The position numbers and the translations under genes are program-made. Source: an uncultured Opitutia bacterium (GTDB taxonomy: Bacteria; Verrucomicrobiota; Verrucomicrobiia; Opitutales; Coraliomargaritaceae). Taken from it: a stretch of DNA of 18,074 nt. Positions 16,299 to 18,074 of this stretch are shown here, one piece after another (position 1 is the first letter of the stretch; every line of letters begins with the position of its first letter). Where the stretch lies: positions 1-18,074 of the forward strand of contig CALBPO010000395.1 in assembly GCA_937899295.1 (NCBI GenBank), read 5' to 3'. The notes beneath the pieces were generated by a model. That model saw nothing but the letters and a program-made list of their open reading frames with translations, searched no databases and was not told the origin of the DNA.

Positions 16299-17909
16299 AT
16301 GATGAACTATAAGTCTTATTTTCTCAGCGGACTTGTCCTTACCCAATTTATTTCAGTTGGGGTGCTGCAGGCCGCATTGCCAGACCTATCAAAAATGAAC
16401 ATCTTGTTTCTATGCCCCGAAGATTGGTCTGCAGCAGCCATAGGGGCCTATGGAAACGAACAAGTGAAAACGCCGAACTTAGACGAATTTGCCAAAACAG
16501 GAACTTTGTTTACGAAGGCTTATTGTCAAAATCCGGTATGCAACCCTTCGCGTAGCTCATTTAACACGGGATTACGCTCGGATACGACGAGGGTTTTTAG
16601 CAACGCCGATAAGTTCCAAGAGGTTATACCCAATTGGGCGACCACAATTGGTGAGACTTTAAAAAGTCATCCTATTAAGACTTATATGATAGGAAAGTTG
16701 TTTCACCATAACTGGGATGCAATCGTGCAGTCATCGGCATACGATGGGATGTTAAAATACGGGAAACAAGAAGGTTATAAGGGTAGGGTGGTTGAATATA
16801 GCATCCCCAAGGGCACTCCCCCTAATCCTCCCAAGACTTGGACTTATACGTCTGACCTGGACTGGGACGCAAAGATGATTGAGGCGATGAAGGTTCGAAA
16901 AGAGCTCTGGGCCAATGCGGTTAAAGGCTCCGAGCAGTGGGAAGAAGGGCGAAGTGTATTCCAAAGTCTATCTGCTGAGCTAATCGGCGATAGTGGAGAC
17001 ATCGAAGAGCGTAATCCTGATGGAGTGAAGGCCCGAGTGGTTGCTAATCTGATTCGCGAGCACGCTGAAAGTGGCGAGCAGTTTTTCATCACCTATGGAA
17101 GCAGTCGACCCCACACGCCGCTGATCGCACCTAAGAAGTACTTCGATCTTTACGACCCTAGTATTCTAGAACTGACCAAGGCTAAAAAGGACCTAGATGA
17201 AAATATTCCGGCGGTTGCCAAGCGCCATGGGCGCAACTGGGATATTTTTAAAATACGTGAAGAAACTCCCGAACAAGCCCAAGCTGCGATCCATGCCTAT
17301 TACGCCTGTGCGAGTTTTATTGATGACCAAATTGGATTGATGCTAGAAGCTCTGGAAGAGTCGGGGCAGGCAGACAACACGATAGTTATCCTTACCTCAG
17401 ACCATGGCTTTCATCTCGGCGAGCACGGCATGTGGAGCAAGATTAGTCTTTTTGAGCAAGCGACACGAGTGCCCATGATCGTCAGGATTCCGGGCGTCAC
17501 CGATGGCGCGACCTGTGGAGAAATCGTCGAATTAGTCGATCTATATCCGACCTTGTGTGATATGGTGGGGCTTGATTTGCCGCACGAAAAGTTAGAGGGC
17601 ATCTCCTTTCTTCCCTTGGTTGAAACTCCAGACTTAGCTTGGAAAAAAGCAGCATTCATACTTTGCCGACAGGGCAAGCATCTTGGTAGATCGATTCGAA
17701 CAAAGTCGCACCGCTACACCGAGTGGATTGACTACGCAGATCGCGATGATGACCATGCAATCGTTCGATTCACTGAGCTGTATCACTTAGATCTTGATGA
17801 GTTGGAGCAAGTCAACTTGGCGAACCGTATCGAATATGCGCCGAAACGAAGGGAACTAGCTGAATTGCTTAGTGAGGGATGGGAATCTGCACTTCCCCCC
17901 GTCAATTAA
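16299..17909 (+). CDS. S1 family sulfatase, iduronate-2-sulfatase-like (sulfatase 6 of 6)
   Basis: 536-residue secreted sulfatase. A signal peptide covers about residues 1-27 (SGLVLTQFISVGVLQA). C81 in CNPSR is the formylglycine precursor, GKLFHHN the active-site Lys/His motif, and TSDHG (D368, H369) the second metal site. The first metal motif reads CPEDW, with glutamate in place of the first aspartate. PHTPLIAPKKYFDLYDP and HLGEHGMWSKISLFEQATRVP place it in the iduronate-2-sulfatase-like (S1_7-type) group. It is longer than sulfatases 2 and 3 because of an insertion of roughly 60 residues around 165-230 (KTWTYTSDLDWDAKM through SLSAELIGDSG). It starts 11 nt after sulfatase 5 at a double ATG (16299 and 16302) and closes the gene run. 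Confidence 0.92.
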   Translation: MMNYKSYFLSGLVLTQFISVGVLQAALPDLSKMNILFLCPEDWSAAAIGAYGNEQVKTPNLDEFAKTGTLFTKAYCQNPVCNPSRSSFNTGLRSDTTRVFSNADKFQEVIPNWATTIGETLKSHPIKTYMIGKLFHHNWDAIVQSSAYDGMLKYGKQEGYKGRVVEYSIPKGTPPNPPKTWTYTSDLDWDAKMIEAMKVRKELWANAVKGSEQWEEGRSVFQSLSAELIGDSGDIEERNPDGVKARVVANLIREHAESGEQFFITYGSSRPHTPLIAPKKYFDLYDPSILELTKAKKDLDENIPAVAKRHGRNWDIFKIREETPEQAQAAIHAYYACASFIDDQIGLMLEALEESGQADNTIVILTSDHGFHLGEHGMWSKISLFEQATRVPMIVRIPGVTDGATCGEIVELVDLYPTLCDMVGLDLPHEKLEGISFLPLVETPDLAWKKAAFILCRQGKHLGRSIRTKSHRYTEWIDYADRDDDHAIVRFTELYHLDLDELEQVNLANRIEYAPKRRELAELLSEGWESALPPVN

Positions 17910-18007
17910 TGGATGCAATTACTTTAAGCTAGCGGTAGTGCTTTTGTTTATCCTAATCGGCGTAATGTCTAAAGACTAATGGCGCACCTTTTGTTACTAA
18001 CTACTCA
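17910..18007 (+). other. Spacer between the sulfatase run and the prepilin-like gene
   Basis: This 98-nt stretch contains no gene. I looked for a rho-independent terminator for the sulfatase run and found only a 4-bp stem (GTCT/AGAC around 17967-17976) without a U tract. No strong -35/-10 pair is visible, so whether the downstream gene has its own promoter cannot be decided from this sequence. Confidence 0.4.
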
Positions 18008-18074
18008 ATGGCAAATTGTTCAGTAAAACGAAATCAGATCCTTCGGGGGTTTACATTAATTGAATTACTAACAG
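18008..18074 (+). CDS. Prepilin-type N-terminal cleavage/methylation protein, 3'-truncated
   Basis: An open frame from ATG 18008 to the window edge encodes 22 residues ending RGFTLIELLT. This is the class III signal of type IV pilins and type II secretion pseudopilins: a short basic leader, cleavage after glycine, methylated Phe+1, and Glu+5 at the start of a hydrophobic helix. The leader (MANCSVKRNQILRG) is 14 residues, within the normal range. PVC bacteria encode many single-gene proteins of this kind (DUF1559 and H-X9-DG types), often near secreted hydrolases, and which subtype this is cannot be told because the gene leaves the window. No clear Shine-Dalgarno sequence precedes the ATG. Confidence 0.8.
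   Translation, partial: MANCSVKRNQILRGFTLIELLT

Noticed and set aside
17967..17976. Terminator hairpin after the last sulfatase
   Set aside because: The stem is 4 bp with a 2-nt loop and no U-rich tail.

Overview
The window reads as a piece of a marine or coastal heterotroph from the PVC superphylum, most likely Verrucomicrobiota (Opitutales/Puniceicoccales-like); Lentisphaerota, Kiritimatiellota or Planctomycetota are possible alternatives. This is inferred from the dense set of secreted S1 sulfatases without SusC/SusD partners, a Tat-exported Gfo/Idh/MocA protein, an adjacent prepilin with a GFTLIELL-type N-terminus, a menaquinone operon and PHP-type PolX, and start codons that mostly lack Shine-Dalgarno sequences. 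No marker gene settles the taxonomy. Every supported gene is on the + strand. I saw no rRNA, tRNA, CRISPR array, transposase or convincing hairpin terminator.

Region 1 (1-3897) is housekeeping. It holds a 5'-truncated menC (o-succinylbenzoate synthase), menE (o-succinylbenzoate-CoA ligase) overlapping it by 16 nt, and a bacterial/archaeal-type polX (family X polymerase fused to a PHP domain), whose start is better placed at 2155 than at an upstream TTG.

Region 2 (3898-4146) is an AT-rich 249-nt spacer with no credible gene. It marks the switch from core to accessory content and is the likeliest site for a promoter driving what follows.

Region 3 (4147-17909) is a nine-gene collinear run with gaps of 9-99 nt. 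The order is: a DUF4832/DUF4874-like TIM-barrel protein, a sulfatase, a Tat-exported Gfo/Idh/MocA protein, two sulfatases, a GH27 alpha-galactosidase-like hydrolase, and three sulfatases. All nine products carry a plausible export signal. Four of the six sulfatases are iduronate-2-sulfatase-like (S1_7-type), one is arylsulfatase A-like with GKWGLG and YNCQR signatures, and one is sulfamidase-like with an unusual CSSSR activation motif. The simplest reading is a periplasmic or surface pathway that strips sulfate esters from a complex glycan and releases alpha-linked galactose or a related sugar. The dehydrogenase-fold and DUF4832 proteins act at unknown steps. No endo-hydrolase, lyase, transporter, regulator or sulfatase-maturating enzyme is present, so those functions must lie elsewhere. 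A sulfated galactan of carrageenan type is a reasonable hypothesis, with sulfated fucans or glycosaminoglycan-like polymers as alternatives.

Region 4 (17910-18074) is a short spacer followed by the first 22 codons of a prepilin/pseudopilin-like gene cut by the window edge.
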